Source of the DNA: Nemania diffusa
Lineage: Eukaryota > Ascomycota > Sordariomycetes > Xylariales > Xylariaceae
Reading direction: 5' to 3'
Assembly (NCBI GenBank): GCA_038501195.1
Contig: JBBPUQ010000008.1
Location: 3,668,501-3,732,500 of the forward strand
Length of the DNA stretch: 64,000 bases
A program made the translations under genes and the position numbers. This document shows positions 24,399 through 33,667 of this stretch, piece by piece. The notes beneath the pieces were generated by a model. It did not search any database. It was not told the DNA's origin and saw only the letters and a program-made list of their open reading frames with translations. The first letter of the stretch is position 1; each line of letters begins with the position of its first letter.

Positions 24399-26390
24399 AT
24401 GTCTACCAAATCACGCACCTTCACCGATCTACTCCTTGCCGAGTCGCGGAGCCCCTTGTCTCCAGCTGCCTTGAAACCCCTGGGTGTTAGTGGGCACGAC
24501 CTGACCATCGCTGATGTCGTCGCCGTGTCACGGCACCTAGCGCAAATAGACCTCACTCCCGAGTCTGTTGATGCCATCGAGACATGCAGCAAGATCATCT
24601 CACAGAAGGTTGCCGAGGGGGAAGTCATCTATGGTGTAAATACTGGGTTTGGCGGTAGCGCCGATGCCAGATCTAGTGATGTCGAGAGGGTTCAGCAGAG
24701 CCTGATCAGCCATCTGACTTGCGGCATCGTTTCCGACGGCAAGCAAAAGCCCGCCGCCGTCCACACGAATGGCGGATCAAACGGCTACACCAACGGCCAC
24801 ACTAATGGTAGCCATACCAACGGCAGCCATACCAACGGCAGCCATACCAACGGCAGCCATACCAACGGCAATACCAACGGCCACGCCAACGGTACTCGTA
24901 CCAACGGCAAGAAAAATGGACACAGTTCCTCTGCAGCAACATGGGAGAGCTCGCTCCCTCTGAACGACCCGCTCGCCGCTACCTGCATGCCCGAATCATG
25001 GGCGAGAGCGTCTATGCTCATCCGCCTGAACTCACTAGCCGGCGGTGCGTCAGGCATTAGACTAGATATTGCAGAGTCTCTGGTTGACCTTCTGAACAAG
25101 GACGTCGTGCCCCGTATCCCTATCCGTGGAAGCATTTCGGCGTCAGGTGATCTGAGCTCTCTCGCATGGGTCTGCGCTCTGATGCAGGGAAAGACGAGTG
25201 CTACGGCCTTCGTAGGCCACCGAGACGAGGCTAGACGAGTAGTGAGGGCCGATATCGCCCTTTCTGAAACTGGCATTATGCCCATCACCCTGCATGCCAA
25301 GGAAGGTCTTGCCATAGTCAACGGCACCGCAGTATCGTGCGCTGTCGGAGCTCTCGCAGCCCACGAGTCCCTCCGCCTTGTAGCGCTATCGCAGGTCCTG
25401 ACGTCCATGAGTGTCGAGGCGCTACGGGGCAGCGACGAGAGCTTTGAGCCCTTTATCGCCAAGATCCGACCGCATCCAGGGCAGGTCGACAGCGCAAAAA
25501 GCATCAAAGCCTTCCTTTCTGGATCGAAGCTGCTCAACCGCCATGATAGCCGCAACGTTGCAACGCTGCGCCAGGACCGTTACTCCCTCCGCACTGCTAG
25601 TCAGTGGATCGGACCTGTCCTAGAGGACTTGTGCCTGGCATACGACCAGCTTACCATCGAGCTCAACTCGGTTACGGATAACCCGCTGATTGACCCGGAC
25701 ACCCGCCGCGTCTACCACGGTGGAAACTTCCAGGCACGCGCAGTTACTTCAGCAGTTGAAAAACTACGCCAAGGACTGCAGAGTATCGGCCGTATGCTAT
25801 TTACTCAATGCACTGAAATGATTAACCCGGCGTATAGCTGGGGTCTGCCACCTAACCTCTGTTCTGACGATCCTAATAACTCCTTTTTGTTCAAAGGCCT
25901 CGACGTCGTTATCGCTGCGCTTACGTCGGAGCTTGGTTTTCTTGCAAATCCAGTTGGGTCGCATGTTCAAACAGCTGAAATGGGCAACCAATCTCTCAAC
26001 TCACTGGCACTTGTATCCGCCCGGTATACACTCGAGGCCGTAGACGTTCTATCTCAAATATCATCGGCTCACCTTTTGGCCCTATGCCAAGCGCTTGACT
26101 TGCGCGCAATAGAGATCGAAAATCGCACAATAAAGATCGAAGATCGCACAGGGGCTACGCCTGACGCGACCCCTTATATCTCCCAGACGGCGAAACGCAT
26201 GTACGACTTTGTTCGTAAAGATCTTAATATTCCGTTCCTGGGCGAGGACCACCTCGCTTCTGCAGAAGCTGTCTCGCAAGATGGTATGACTCCCAGTATG
26301 GGACTATACAACACGCGGGTCTACGAGTCGATCAGATCAGGTCGCCTATTTGACGTTGTGGTTGAGAACTTCAGAGAGATACAAGTTTGA
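24399..26390 (+). CDS. Aromatic amino acid ammonia-lyase (phenylalanine ammonia-lyase family)
   Basis: Intronless gene of 663 residues starting at the ATG in TCAAACATGTC. It carries the family marks: YGVNTGFGGSAD with the catalytic Tyr, the MIO-forming Ala248-Ser249-Gly250 in GSISASGDLS, PHPGQVDSA, QDRYSLRTASQW and NSVTDNPL. The MIO cofactor forms from Ala-Ser-Gly; the enzyme removes ammonia from Phe or Tyr to give cinnamate or p-coumarate. Histidine is the alternative substrate, but the fungal PAL-like SxSGDL context and length favour an aromatic role. A low-complexity insert (about residues 125-175) of repeated HTNGS units sits between the N-terminal substrate loop and the core, and is unusual for PAL. 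Fungal pathways using PAL inside a cluster include squalestatin and strobilurin, where it feeds a benzoyl starter. Confidence 0.9.
   Translation: MSTKSRTFTDLLLAESRSPLSPAALKPLGVSGHDLTIADVVAVSRHLAQIDLTPESVDAIETCSKIISQKVAEGEVIYGVNTGFGGSADARSSDVERVQQSLISHLTCGIVSDGKQKPAAVHTNGGSNGYTNGHTNGSHTNGSHTNGSHTNGSHTNGNTNGHANGTRTNGKKNGHSSSAATWESSLPLNDPLAATCMPESWARASMLIRLNSLAGGASGIRLDIAESLVDLLNKDVVPRIPIRGSISASGDLSSLAWVCALMQGKTSATAFVGHRDEARRVVRADIALSETGIMPITLHAKEGLAIVNGTAVSCAVGALAAHESLRLVALSQVLTSMSVEALRGSDESFEPFIAKIRPHPGQVDSAKSIKAFLSGSKLLNRHDSRNVATLRQDRYSLRTASQWIGPVLEDLCLAYDQLTIELNSVTDNPLIDPDTRRVYHGGNFQARAVTSAVEKLRQGLQSIGRMLFTQCTEMINPAYSWGLPPNLCSDDPNNSFLFKGLDVVIAALTSELGFLANPVGSHVQTAEMGNQSLNSLALVSARYTLEAVDVLSQISSAHLLALCQALDLRAIEIENRTIKIEDRTGATPDATPYISQTAKRMYDFVRKDLNIPFLGEDHLASAEAVSQDGMTPSMGLYNTRVYESIRSGRLFDVVVENFREIQV
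24811..24870 (+). repeat. In-frame 15-bp tandem repeat (x4) inside PAL
   Basis: Four exact copies of GCCATACCAACGGCA, encoding repeated Ser-His-Thr-Asn-Gly, inside a longer Asn-Gly-rich stretch (about 24775-24915). It encodes a flexible linker; copy number likely varies between strains. Confidence 0.9.
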
Positions 26391-27385
26391 TCAGCTACGA
26401 ACGAAATACGACATCTCTATAGTCCCCCTGCTGAGGGTGGAGAACGATTAGTGATTTTTTTCGGCCTACTCATGTTTTAGAACAACACTATAGAAAGTTG
26501 TATATTATGTTCCATACAGACCATAGAACGTCATAGATGAATACACCATATTAGGTATGGTTAGCCATTTATTCTCCGCTTACCTTGGAGGGCAGAATCC
26601 TTAGTACCTATTATGTACTTACAAAGTACCCCGTGACTCGTCTGACATGTTAAAATGAAGCCCCATATAAAGTAAAAAATCGGGGCTATCTAGATATATA
26701 TAAGTTAAAAATAGTAAATTCGGGCTTTTATACAAGGCTGTTTTTTTTTCTGGCTAGTTATACACTGGCGAGAGGACAAATATCTAGGACGATCTTTCTA
26801 CACCGTAATCCTTTCCGCTTTATGTAAGTAAGACGCCACCATCACCACAGGGCAACTCTCATCAAGGTGTTATACCGCATGTACGACGGCAGGATTTACA
26901 AATTCCAGCACATGATAAGCGATGTGCACATCTTGTAGGCTCCACCGCCTTCCCTTACTTTGTATGCAGTCATACATTGCAGCAGCACTATACTCGACAT
27001 CTCTAGAGATGTAACCCTAAACAGGTACCTCATCCGCTCTGGGAAATCTGTCAGATATGCACTATGGCCCACATGCCTTGTACGAAGAGATCTTCTACTG
27101 CGTACAACGACAACACTGCTACGTACTATCTGCGGAACCTCTATACCGGTCATCCTGCTCAGTGTGAACCCAAGGGCACTTGAAACGCAATAGAAACTGC
27201 CAACTGGCAGAGCAGTGCTAGATAGAGAGGATATATATGATGCTGCTCCCTTCTTGTAGGCTACTCGGCTTAACACGACCAGTACTGTCTGGTTATAGAC
27301 GTCTTGCAATCTCGTCATCAGTCGTCGAAACACAGAAATCGCTACTTACAATTGTCTCCTTTTGTCCTCTCTTGATTTGCCCGCC
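26391..27385. other. Intergenic between PAL and UbiA genes
   Basis: About 1 kb with the promoter of the prenyltransferase. A 145-codon minus-strand open frame (26896-27333) shows no recognisable protein and is not called. Confidence 0.5.
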
Positions 27386-28456
27386 ATGTCGAAAGTGGCC
27401 ACCATAACGGAAGGAAAGGTTTCGATGGAATCCATCGACTACAAGAAACCAAGCCATGGCATCTTTCGCATGTTACCTAACGCGTGGGTTCCGTACGCTG
27501 AACTCATGCGGCTCGATCGCCAGGCTGGCTTCTGGGCTTTCTATTGGCACTACCTGATCGGACTCGGGTTCGCTATCAACCTTCGTCCCTTCTCCCAAGA
27601 CATCGGCCTCGAGACTCTCGCACTCCTCGCTGCGTACTTGTACGTGTGGACCACCATCTTCCGTGGTATCACCTGCACGTGGAACGACAACCTTGACCAA
27701 GACTTTGATCGCCAGGTTGCTCGTTGCCGAGTGAGACCCATTCCTCGCGGTGCCGTGTCCACAACTCAAGCCCATCTATTCACTGCTTTTCAAATAGCCG
27801 CTGGGTCTATTATCTTGCAGCCCCTTGGCAACACAACATGGATCCACGCCGGTGTTAACGGCGTTCTCTTGTTTATTTACCCACTTCTTAAAAGATGGAC
27901 CAACTTCCCTCAAGTCGAGCTAGGATTCGGTCTTTCCTATGCCGTTTTCTTTGTTGCAGCAGTACTGGAAAAAGATCCTCTAGCACCTCTATTCGACCTG
28001 TCAATACCTCTAGAAAACCGGCTCTTCACTGTTCAAAACTCTCCACTTGCTTGGTCGGCTGGATATCTATACTTTGCTGGCATTATCTGGACCATTATTT
28101 TCGACACTATCTACGCTCACCAGGACTACCTTGACGATCTCAACGCCGGTGTTATGGGCACTGCTGTGCTCCTGGGAAGAAAAGGCACAAAGCCAGCGTG
28201 CTATATAGCCTGTGCTTTACAGATATATCTCATGGTCCTGGCTGGCCAGGCGGCTGGGTTTGGTCTGCCCTACTTTGCTATTTCTTGTGGCCTCACAGCA
28301 CTGTTGCAAGCCAGCATGATCTGGGTTGTTGACTTGGAAGATAGCGATAGCTGCGCGTGGTTTTTTGGCCGCGGTAGCGGCTACGTGGGCGCTGCCATCT
28401 GCGCTGGATTGTTTGCGGACTTCGCGTATACCAAGTTCCAAATCGGGGCAGTCTGA
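27386..28456 (+). CDS. UbiA-family aromatic prenyltransferase
   Basis: Intronless, 356 residues, starting at the ATG in CCGCCATGTCG. It is a polytopic membrane protein of the 4-hydroxybenzoate polyprenyltransferase family. The first Asp-rich motif, NDNLDQDFD (from residue 100), matches NDxxDxxxD; the second, DTIYAHQDYLDD (from residue 240), matches DxxYAHQDxxDD. Both bind Mg-prenyl diphosphate. LMRLDRQAGFWAFYWHYLIG near the N-terminus and RPIPRGAVS after motif 1 are typical of fungal meroterpenoid members such as those of the pyripyropene and austinol pathways. It should attach a C5-C20 prenyl group to an aromatic acceptor in an internal membrane. It sits directly after PAL on the same strand, suggesting that a phenylalanine-derived aromatic acid, or a polyketide aromatic, is the acceptor (inference). 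COQ2 is unlikely: no mitochondrial presequence is apparent. Confidence 0.92.
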   Translation: MSKVATITEGKVSMESIDYKKPSHGIFRMLPNAWVPYAELMRLDRQAGFWAFYWHYLIGLGFAINLRPFSQDIGLETLALLAAYLYVWTTIFRGITCTWNDNLDQDFDRQVARCRVRPIPRGAVSTTQAHLFTAFQIAAGSIILQPLGNTTWIHAGVNGVLLFIYPLLKRWTNFPQVELGFGLSYAVFFVAAVLEKDPLAPLFDLSIPLENRLFTVQNSPLAWSAGYLYFAGIIWTIIFDTIYAHQDYLDDLNAGVMGTAVLLGRKGTKPACYIACALQIYLMVLAGQAAGFGLPYFAISCGLTALLQASMIWVVDLEDSDSCAWFFGRGSGYVGAAICAGLFADFAYTKFQIGAV

Positions 28457-28886
28457 GCTTGCCTAAACTAAGCTCGATGACAGGTGAGCTTGCTCTGCCG
28501 GCGTGGAGCGGCGTGCCTGCTTTCTCGGTCTATAAGACTTTCACAGCTCTATGAGAGGTTTCAAACGCTTGTAGGAATGTCCTCGGGCTTTCTTTATTTT
28601 AGCCTGCGAACTGATAGGAGAAGAAGAAAAGATGATGTTTTCAGTCTGTCCTAGTTATGGTTCCTCCTGGCGGAAATTTGTCTATAGGATGGTCACAATA
28701 GAGTATTTTTACTCATATAAGTACCCATGTTCATGTCTTTTTTGTGAATGGCGCAGAATTGGTTTGAAGACCATGCGGATGACAGATTTATGGAGTAAAG
28801 GCGCCAATATGAAGAATATTTGACTATCATTGTTAGTTCCAAATCTATGTAAAATGGGTCAAGACTCTATAGTAACTGTAGTCAGA
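28457..28886. other. Convergent intergenic region, no gene recognised
   Basis: Spacer between the 3' ends of the prenyltransferase (+) and the extended SDR (-). Confidence 0.5.
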
Positions 28887-29993
28887 TTACACAAGATCTT
28901 GAGTATTCCACTTGATGCTGTCCTCCATACTTGTCCAACCATCCTTACCCAGCTCACGCAACAAACTCTCAGCTCGCTCGCGAGGGACAATGTTGCTCAA
29001 GTCATCACCATCGTTGGGATCCCCAGGAAAGCTACGTTCTGGATACAGCTTGCGGAGGATGGCAAGAATGCGGCGCCCGTTTACGGGCTCGGAAAAAGCA
29101 AAGATGCGCTCTGACCGCACATCGGGGTGAATGGCAGCAGCAACGTGCAGTAAGGCGGTATCCTGCACATCAACATAGTACTCTAGAGCCCTTGGTTAGC
29201 GACTGTTGTCACGATTTTTTTCGTCTTCAAACTCTCTTGAGCTCCCTTGAAACTTACGAGGCGGAATGAAGTTTAAAAAATGGGCGTTGCCATTGAAGAT
29301 CTGTGCAACCAAGCCCGATGTGGTTGGATGACCTTGATTGGCAGTGTCGAGACTGATGCCGAAGTTGATATTGGGCAGAACAGCATTGAAGGTAAACCCA
29401 GGTTTCTTCTCCTCGACGAACTTCCAAGCTGCCTTTTCGGCCAAGGTCTTGCTGGCATGGTAAACGACAGGACCATGCTCGGGCGGGTATGGAGGATCCC
29501 GATACGCCATCTCCACGGCCTTATCGTTCCACGTCTCCGTGGTCACCTCCAAGATGGTGTTGGGCGCTGGAGTCAAAGCCGAACCTGAAGAGGACGTGAG
29601 GACGAAGCGCTTGACGCTCGATTCCCTGGCCGCTGCTTCTAGTGCATTGAGGGTGCCTGACACGGTCCCGGGGATCACGTTGTGGGGATTGGGGTCCATG
29701 GTGAAGATGGAAGCGGTGTGGATGACGACCGAGACCCCTCTCATAGCATCGGCGTATGCATCTTGTGCTGCCATGTCCGGCACGGTGATGAATTCAAACA
29801 TGCCAGCGCCATATTTCGTGGCGAATAGGTTGCTGAGCCAAGCATTCTTCTCCGGATCACGCGTGGTACCGCGCACCTTGAACGAAAGATTCAAGAACTG
29901 GTCTGCGATGTGAGATCCAATGAAGCCATTGACACCGGTAATGAGCACCGTCGAGCCGATAGGAACGGCGTATTTGCCGGCTGTGAGAGGCAT
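28887..29993 (-). CDS. Extended SDR, NAD(P)-dependent epimerase / dihydroflavonol-reductase-like
   Basis: Two exons (29258-29993 and 28887-29182) join in phase to 343 residues; the start is the first ATG before PIGSTVLITGVNGFIGSHIAD. The TGxxGxxG cofactor motif, RGTTRD (a basic residue pair suggesting NADPH), VIHTAS, the Ser of LTSSSGSA and the catalytic YHASK place it in the dihydroflavonol 4-reductase / cinnamoyl-CoA reductase / aldehyde reductase group. IPPQYYVDVQD is restored across the intron. This group reduces carbonyls of aromatic or acyl-CoA substrates. Next to PAL and UbiA, a cinnamoyl or benzoyl intermediate is a reasonable substrate (inference). The GTG-initiated extension upstream to 30062 is ignored because the cofactor motif then lies at the usual distance from the Met. 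Confidence 0.87.
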
Positions 29994-31256
29994 ATCTGCT
30001 GTAGCCCGTGTAGAAGTGATAGCGAATCCCAAAGAATAGGGGTGAGATACGGCGACCACCACGCTAGGTACCTAATTCATACCCTACGTAGGTATACGAG
30101 AGTTATAGGGATATGAAATGTATTGCATACATGGAGGAAATGCGGGAACGGGGGCAACACCCCGGCTACCTACATGTACATGTACGCCAGGGCTGGCTGT
30201 TCCGACGCACAGAAAAAGGGACATGTTCGCCCCCCTGTTACTCTCAGGGGACATTGCCCACATGATTTGTGAACTGATAGCCAAACCTTATAATACGCCG
30301 TATAGATAACCACATACGTATAGGAAAAGATAAACGGTGCTTGCAGTGTATGGAGTATTTCGTAACAGTCTAAATTTAGTTTTGACGGTCTATCGGATTG
30401 CTACTGTCAGGAACACAACGTTTCAATGTACTGTAAAGTCCAGGGTAATCTAATTGGTCCAATGATGCCGGCTCAGCAATGCGCTAAGGGATTTATGGAG
30501 ATAAGTAAGGTGGGAGGAAACCCCAGATCAGGCCCCAGATCTTGGCCAGATTAGCAGTTGATCCCAGTGCTTTGGAATGGGAAGTATCATCCCGAGCATC
30601 TAGTGTCGCTTTGCAGATATCTTCCCCCAGGCAGAACCCCAGGCTACCACAGGCCCACCCACTTAGACGCACACAACTGCCATCATATCGTCATCATCAT
30701 CGTCGCTGATCATTAGACAAAAACCCCGCTGCATTTACGAGTGCTGCCTTTCTTACAAGTGTCCACAGCTTATGTGATAATGATTGGAACAGGAAGACGT
30801 GCAGGACAACATAAGTAGACAATAGGTATTAGGATTCGTTCCGCGACGTGCGGCGGCGGCGCGGCCAACGGGTAGCAACAGCCAGCCAATCAACTGATAC
30901 AAAGAGATATGTAGGTGAGATCTATAGTGCTCCTTACAGTAGAGCAGGGTTTTGCGGTGACTATCGTTTAATTTAGGGCGTTATGCAGGTCAGATGGACT
31001 CTGTCTTACACGGCAGGTATCTTTTGGCCTCTGTCATCCTCACCGAAAAAGCAATTGAGGCTGCGACGGACGATAAGACGAGCGTTCCACGGATTACAAG
31101 AACATCTGTAATCGTGCAGCATAAGGTATTTGCATATACACCCCATATGAGTACGGAATATAGCGCGGATTATGCTTATAAATACTGGTTACTTGGACTC
31201 TCGAGTATCACGAGAAAAACCACCCAAAGCCACATTACCTTTCACTGACGTCCGAA
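29994..31256. other. Divergent intergenic region, no gene recognised
   Basis: A 1.26 kb spacer between the extended SDR (-) and the cupin gene (+), presumably holding both promoters. No coding signal was found. Confidence 0.5.
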
Positions 31257-32109
31257 ATGGTCTGGGCTTGGCAACAGTGGCTCTCCCGGCGCCCCGTCTC
31301 ACGCACCAAGAACAATGCCGAGTTGAACTGGGATCATCTTCACGGCGCAGCAGTATACGAGCCGTTGTCTAAGCCCGACGGCAGCTGGGTCGTAAGAGAG
31401 CACCACTACATAGAAAACCACTTCGCGCGCGCTGGGCTATCCGGACCTCCATTGTAAGCCATGTCATTGCTGCTGTGAACCCGCTGATCAAGAGCCAAAC
31501 TGACCATGCCAGGCACATTCACCGCTTACAAGATGAGTTCTTCAAAGTCGAGCAGGGCGTATTGGCTGTCGTCAAGAATGGCGTCGAGCATCGCATTACC
31601 AAGGACGACGGGGTCTTGACCATACCGGCCGGCACGCGGTAAGTTGCCTGATTAGTGACGAATCGGGTCAAGCACCCCGACTGATAGACAAGCCACACAA
31701 TCCTAGTCATCGCTTCTGGGTTCACGAATCAACCCCTGAAAACGTCATCTTCGATGTCTGGCTGGACCCTTGCACAGGGGTGGACCATATCCTTGACGAG
31801 AACTTCCTGCGCAATCTATCGGGCTACGTCAATGATTGCGTCAAAGCGGGCATGCAGCCTTCCGTACTCCAGATCATTCTCATGACTGAAGAAGCATCCT
31901 CCTTGCTATGCCCCCCTTTCCTCAATTGGATGCCGACCTGGCTGCTCTTTTGGGTGCACAAGGGCCTTGCTGGCTATGCCGAGTATGTCTTAGGGTACGA
32001 TAAGCAATACCCCTCACCTCAAATAAGCTGTGACGTTCGATCAACTGATTTTTTCTTGTCTTACTTCAGGTATAGCAGATCGTATCCCGAGTATACTAGA
32101 AGCGTATAG
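31257..32109 (+). CDS. Small cupin-domain protein
   Basis: Four exons (31257-31453, 31513-31638, 31707-31994, 32070-32109) join in phase to 216 residues. Cupin motif 1 is GPPLHIHRLQDEFFKVEQG (the H-x-H...E set, completed across intron 1). Motif 2 is IPAGTRHRFWVH (P-x-G-x-x-H, completed across intron 2). All four usual metal-ligand positions (His, His, Glu, His) are present. A C-terminal extension of about 100 residues with hydrophobic stretches (PFLNWMPTWLLFWVHKGLAGYAEYVLG) follows and ends in YPEYTRSV. Stand-alone cupins recur in fungal HR-PKS clusters, including the salicylaldehyde type, as isomerases, dehydratases or oxygenases. The exact reaction here is unknown. Confidence 0.85.
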
Positions 32110-33661
32110 TGCAGCAGCGTTGGAAATTAGTTCTTTAGTAGTTTTGAGCCCACCTGCATATGCTTCGAATTCATCCTACACGTGCCATGCCTCTCTTAGT
32201 TTGATTATCCAAGTGTTACCGCGTACCTACCTACCTACTTACTACATAGCGATTACTTATTTCTACCGAATTATTTGCTATACTTACTTAACAGGTTGAA
32301 ATAGTAAGTCAAGTAGTAAGTGAAGTGGTAGGCCAAGTACCTAGTGACAAGATTCTCAATTTGTGGCTTTATTTGTGGCTAGGTGTGGATAAATAAGTCT
32401 AAGTAAATAGGTTAATTGAATAGATAAGTAAGCATAATTAGCTCAAACTGTGTAGCTAAGTAGGTGGCTAAGTAAATGGCTTAGTAGGTGGCTATATAGG
32501 TTGAATTTTTACTTATAATGCTGGTACTTCCAGTATAATTGTTTCCCTGCTTGGAACGATTGAAGTTTAAACTAATGAAGGCATTGCACATATAGGTTGA
32601 ATTCGAGGCGTATGCAGGTGGGCTCTAGTATTTAGTATTAGTATGAGGATAAAAAAAGTAGTTTAGTTAATATAATATGCTAGTCAGTGCTAGTATACTA
32701 ATATACTATTACTAAAAGGAGCAGTAACTTGCTTGCAGTCACTTTCAATCGAAAACCTGGATGCTGATCGGTAGATTAGCTAACCAAGTACAATGCGCAC
32801 TATCGAACTATCCCTTTGGTCGTGCACTCAGCCTCAGTACCACCATGACCGCCAAGAGACCGTATAAGTAGTCATATCGATAATTTATTTGCAGCATTTT
32901 AATTGGATGCATTATACGGCATTTCTATTTAAAAACATATCTTGGCAGTCCTAGCGGTACTGAGGCTGACTTCGCCACCAAAGGGATACTAGATACGACA
33001 TACGAAGCACGCATGCCAAAGCTTGGTTGTCGTCAGAAAATATTTATATAAATATTAAATATATTTTTTATAAGCTAAAATTAAAAAAACAAAAACAAAA
33101 ACAATACATATAAAGTCTTAGCTGTAATTTAGTTCAATTCGCAGCCAAAAGGATACGGGAGAGGCTGCTCAGTGGTCAGAGAAGTACCGTACTGAGAAGA
33201 GGCGTGCCAAGGCAGGACTTTTGAATGGGACCGACTGCCAGTCATGTATACGTAAGATACGGATAACGACCAATCTATTTCTAGCAAGGTACAAATCCTC
33301 AGGCAAACTCCGAACGTAGCCGAGACATTGCGATAGAAGAAAAAGCAATGCTAATTAATATCTGTTAGGACCTAACATGGCCATTGCATTTGAAACGCCG
33401 CAGGGTTACATCTGCCCACGCGACAATTTTCACCGCCCTCCCCGCTACGCCAAGGAAGTCATCATGAGTTAGAAACTCCCAGGGTTGGCAACTTCGTTAG
33501 TTGGGTAGTGAATAACTAACTAACTCTGTAAGAAGGTAGGTATTTGAGTAACTAACTATTATAACTAGCATATGGCCCGTAGCGGTCTTCGCGCGAATAA
33601 ACACTTAGCGCTGCCAAAGCAATACCCCTCCGTGCATTCTTTGGTGACAAGAAAATAGATC
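32110..33661. other. Intergenic with degenerate GTGGCTAAGTA repeats and a MITE
   Basis: About 1.5 kb. 32290-32510 is filled with degenerate short direct repeats (AAGTAGTAAGTGAAGTGG.., GTGGCTAAGTAAATGGCTTAGTAGGTGG). A MITE lies at 32811-32986 and an AT-rich stretch at 33035-33110. A zinc-finger exon of the downstream regulator may hide near 33160-33245 (an isolated CQSC), but this is not supportable as a gene part. Confidence 0.5.
32811..32986. mobile_element. 176-bp MITE with 46-bp terminal inverted repeats and TA flanks (Tc1/mariner type)
   Basis: 32811-32856 and the reverse complement of 32941-32986 align without gaps over 46 bases with roughly three-quarters identity, beginning TCCCTTTGGT and sharing CAGCCTCAGTACC and GCCAAG. 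Each end is flanked by TA (32809-32810 and 32987-32988), the target duplication expected of Tc1/mariner elements. The 84-base interior is AT-rich and non-coding. It is a non-autonomous element between the cupin and regulator genes. Confidence 0.8.
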
Positions 33662-33667
33662 ATGGCA

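Noticed and set aside
24785..25555. 256-codon open frame on the minus strand
   Set aside because: It is the antisense shadow of the PAL repeat and core; its protein is low complexity with no domain.
26896..27333. 145-codon minus-strand open frame upstream of UbiA
   Set aside because: No motif, unusual composition and position in a promoter region argue for chance.
27386..28456. COQ2 (ubiquinone biosynthesis) as identity of the UbiA gene
   Set aside because: No mitochondrial targeting sequence is apparent, and the cluster setting and motif context fit meroterpenoid prenyltransferases better.
30994..31248. 84-codon open frame before the cupin gene
   Set aside because: Ends just before the cupin ATG, has no domain and lies in the presumed promoter/5' leader.
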